Assembly: GCA_965267435.1 (NCBI GenBank)
Contig: OZ253960.1
Coordinates: 6,014,001 to 6,078,000, forward strand
Direction: 5' to 3'
DNA: 64,000 nucleotides
Source of the DNA: JAWPMT01 sp965267435
GTDB taxonomy: Bacteria; Bacteroidota; Bacteroidia; Cytophagales; Cyclobacteriaceae
A program made the translations under genes and the position numbers. The notes under the pieces are model-generated. The model saw only the letters and a program-made list of their open reading frames with translations. It was not told the origin of the DNA and made no database searches. Positions 62,164 to 64,000 of this stretch are shown here, piece after piece (the stretch's first letter is position 1; each line of letters starts with the position of its first letter).

Positions 62164-63774
62164 ATGAAAAAGGTCGCCATCATCTTCTTTAGCATCATCG
62201 GCTTTCTGTTCGTCGTTCTGAAAGGCTTTGAGCTGTGGCTGGAGGCCAATTTCCACCAAAGAATCAATGCCAATCCCGACCGGGCCTATGATATATCCTA
62301 TGATGATATTGACCTGCATACCTTCTTTAGGGGAATCACGTTGGACGAAATGAAGATCACCCCCTTGAATGTGGAGGGTGGGACATCGGTTGTAGGAAAG
62401 GTGGACTACGCCGAGATCAGTGGTTTGGTGTGGTGGCAATTGGCAAAGGATCGAAGACTCCACTTTCATACGATCACGTTTGTGAGGCCCATCTTTGAAA
62501 TAAGGCTTGGCGGGGAACAGGGTAAGAAAAGTAGTGGGAGGGGAATTCAGGGCCTCTTCGGCGATATCCTGGCGCGTGCAGACTTAAATGAATTTTTGAT
62601 CGAGGAGGGCTCCGCTCTGATCATGGAAGGTCCTACAGATCGAATTGTCGGAAAGTTCGGGGAAATCAATATTTCGGCGAGTGATATTGAGACCGATTCC
62701 GTGACGATGACCCACATTGTCCCCTTTAAGATGGGCAACCTTTCTGTGTCGATCGACCAGATGTCTGTCGAAGTCAATGAGTATACTTTTAGCAGGCTTG
62801 GACACATGTCCTACGACTTGAATAACAAGCGATTGCTGCTGAATAAACTGGAGTTGGGTTTTACGGAAGACTGGGAGTCAGTCGCTGAGAGGTTGGGCGA
62901 AGAAAGGGACATCATTGATTTTGAATTGGATACGCTGGCCATCAGCGATATGGATTTCTCAAGTACAATTCTTGGTGGACTCGATGTCACAGCCAGGAAG
63001 ATGCGCATCAATGGCCTGGACCTCAGAATACAAAAAAGCAAGAAGTTTCCTCGTCCGCCGGATGAGCGGAAGCCCATGTTCAAAGGAATGATCGACCAGA
63101 TCCCTTTTGATGTCAATGTGGACACCATACACCTGAGTGATAGCCAGGTGAGCTTTACGGAACTGGGTGCGGATAGAGCCAACAGCGGCACGTTCCTTAT
63201 CACAGACATCTCAGGGGACATATTGGAGCTAAACACTTCACCAGCCTATCAGCAGGAGATCGAGTTTTTCGACGCCAAGCTTCAGGCCAGAGTGGATGAA
63301 GCACCTCTCAACTTCCAGCTACGGGTACCGTATGCTCACGATGGATTTCAGCTGATCGCGCACGTGGGAGAAGCGGATCTGAGAGAATTCAACCCCAGTC
63401 TAATGCCTCTTATGGGTGTGGAAGTCACTTCCGGTGACCTCCGCCAAATGGTTTTGACGATGAATTCTTCCGACACGTCATCGCAGAATACCCTCAAAAT
63501 GGACTATGAGAATCTGCACCTGAAGATACTGAGGGAAGCCGACGGGAAGGACAAGAAGCGATTCTTCGTTTCGGCACTGGCCAATGCGGCGGTTCGTACT
63601 AACAATTTGCCTGACGGTAAGAATTACTTTGTGGCTAAGTACGAGTCCCAACGGAATGTCTACCGTGCGCCGTTTCAATTCATCGTCCAGAGCCTAATGA
63701 ATGGCGCCACGCGCATTGTACCCACCAAGGCAGCGCAGAAGATGATTAATAAGGAGAAGAAGGGCAAGAAGTGA
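62164..63774 (+). CDS. AsmA/DUF748-like envelope protein
   Basis: A 536-residue protein with one N-terminal anchor helix (about residues 5-25) and a long periplasmic region of repeated short beta strands: YDISYDDIDLHTFFRGITLDEMKITPLN, the VDYAEISGLVWWQLAKDRRLHFHTITFVRPIFEIR pattern, then NKLELGFTEDWES and the C-terminal block VEVTSGDLRQMVLTMNSSDTSS. This layout is that of AsmA-like/DUF748 proteins, which span the periplasm and may move lipids. The end is lysine-rich (KKGKK). It is followed after two bases by the next gene. Confidence 0.75.
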   Translation: MKKVAIIFFSIIGFLFVVLKGFELWLEANFHQRINANPDRAYDISYDDIDLHTFFRGITLDEMKITPLNVEGGTSVVGKVDYAEISGLVWWQLAKDRRLHFHTITFVRPIFEIRLGGEQGKKSSGRGIQGLFGDILARADLNEFLIEEGSALIMEGPTDRIVGKFGEINISASDIETDSVTMTHIVPFKMGNLSVSIDQMSVEVNEYTFSRLGHMSYDLNNKRLLLNKLELGFTEDWESVAERLGEERDIIDFELDTLAISDMDFSSTILGGLDVTARKMRINGLDLRIQKSKKFPRPPDERKPMFKGMIDQIPFDVNVDTIHLSDSQVSFTELGADRANSGTFLITDISGDILELNTSPAYQQEIEFFDAKLQARVDEAPLNFQLRVPYAHDGFQLIAHVGEADLREFNPSLMPLMGVEVTSGDLRQMVLTMNSSDTSSQNTLKMDYENLHLKILREADGKDKKRFFVSALANAAVRTNNLPDGKNYFVAKYESQRNVYRAPFQFIVQSLMNGATRIVPTKAAQKMINKEKKGKK

Positions 63775-63776
63775 AC

Positions 63777-64000
63777 ATGCTGAAGAAGCTTGGAGCAGTG
63801 CTATTGCTGGTGGGTATGGTTGTGGAAACCGACGGGCAGTCAGAGCACTATTGGTCCGAGCTATATGGGACACGATCCATGTTGCTGAGTGGGGTGGTCA
63901 TTGGCAGTGTCGATGATCTGGGGGCTGTATTCTACAACCCCGCCCGCATTCTGTTGCCTGTGAATGATGCATTCCTTGTGAGTGCGGATGTCTATGAATA
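63777..64000 (+). CDS. outer-membrane protein, N-terminal part (FadL/OmpP1-like)
   Basis: The first 74 codons of a gene cut by the right edge. My translation starts MLKKLGAVLLLVGMVVETDG, a signal peptide, and reads on to GVVIGSVDDLGAVFYNPARI. That block, an asparagine-proline-alanine after AVFYN, is the mark of FadL/OmpP1-like outer-membrane transporters. It starts two bases after the AsmA-like gene, so both are likely one operon for the outer membrane. The rest is not visible. Confidence 0.7.
   Translation, partial: MLKKLGAVLLLVGMVVETDGQSEHYWSELYGTRSMLLSGVVIGSVDDLGAVFYNPARILLPVNDAFLVSADVYE

Overview
The window looks like the chromosome of a free-living Bacteroidota bacterium, most likely of the class Cytophagia; I cannot name a genus. 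The signs are a type IX secretion sorting domain on a large surface protein (7831-10386), YfhO, DUF2490, ThuA and PafA-like families, a near-perfect Bacteroidota promoter (TTTG-N19-TAnnTTTG) before a tRNA-Lys, few clear Shine-Dalgarno sites, and many lipoproteins. Base composition is near 50% GC by eye. Genes face both ways and there is no prophage, classical insertion sequence or CRISPR array.

Layout. 1-1.2 kb: start of a Cys/Met-type PLP enzyme (runs off the left edge) overlapping a TPR/SH3-like membrane protein. 1.2-1.65 kb: tRNA-Lys(TTT) with a TTCG-loop terminator, whose 3' end plus terminator is duplicated 132 bp downstream. 1.66-16 kb: mixed housekeeping and surface genes: DinB-like protein, GT8-like glycosyltransferase, DUF2911 lipoprotein, a GMC oxidoreductase with its small subunit, an FG-GAP/HYR T9SS cargo, NATD1-type GNAT, pirin, AraC regulator, MacB/FtsX permease. 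16.4-27.4 kb: a tightly packed ten-gene operon on the minus strand for making and probably transferring a pseudaminic-acid-type nonulosonic sugar: yfhO-like, GT2, a GNGPSL-motif putative GT42/DUF115-like transferase, pseC, pseF/spsF, pseG (split by an A9 frameshift), pseH-like GNAT, ATP-grasp ligase, SAM methyltransferase, pseI. pseB is not in the window. 27.5-30.8 kb: PQQ dehydrogenase lipoprotein with a C-terminal cytochrome c, behind a ThuA lipoprotein. 31-36.5 kb: small proteins and an RND pump with its adaptor. 36.9-42.3 kb: secreted sugar isomerase-like protein, TfoX-N protein, a REP-associated tyrosine transposase (RAYT) between arrays of its palindromes, then a sodium/solute symporter and a flavin monooxygenase. 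42.4-49 kb: ECF sigma factor plus membrane partner, PadR-FtsX permease pair, hydrolase, TPR lipoprotein. 49.3-55.8 kb: heavy-metal RND system with a CusA-TolC fusion and a His-rich small periplasmic protein; divergent DUF302. 56-64 kb: DUF2490, two DUF1254 proteins around a YjdI-YjdJ fusion and a PafA-like phosphatase, an AsmA-like protein and the start of an outer-membrane protein.

The most interesting points are the pseudaminic acid operon with its added ATP-grasp and methyltransferase genes, the A9 frameshift in pseG that could act as an on/off or slippage switch, the RAYT-REP unit that has invaded the 3' end of the symporter gene, and several dispersed inverted-repeat elements in the intergenic spaces. 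All assignments rest on reading motifs by eye; no database search was made.
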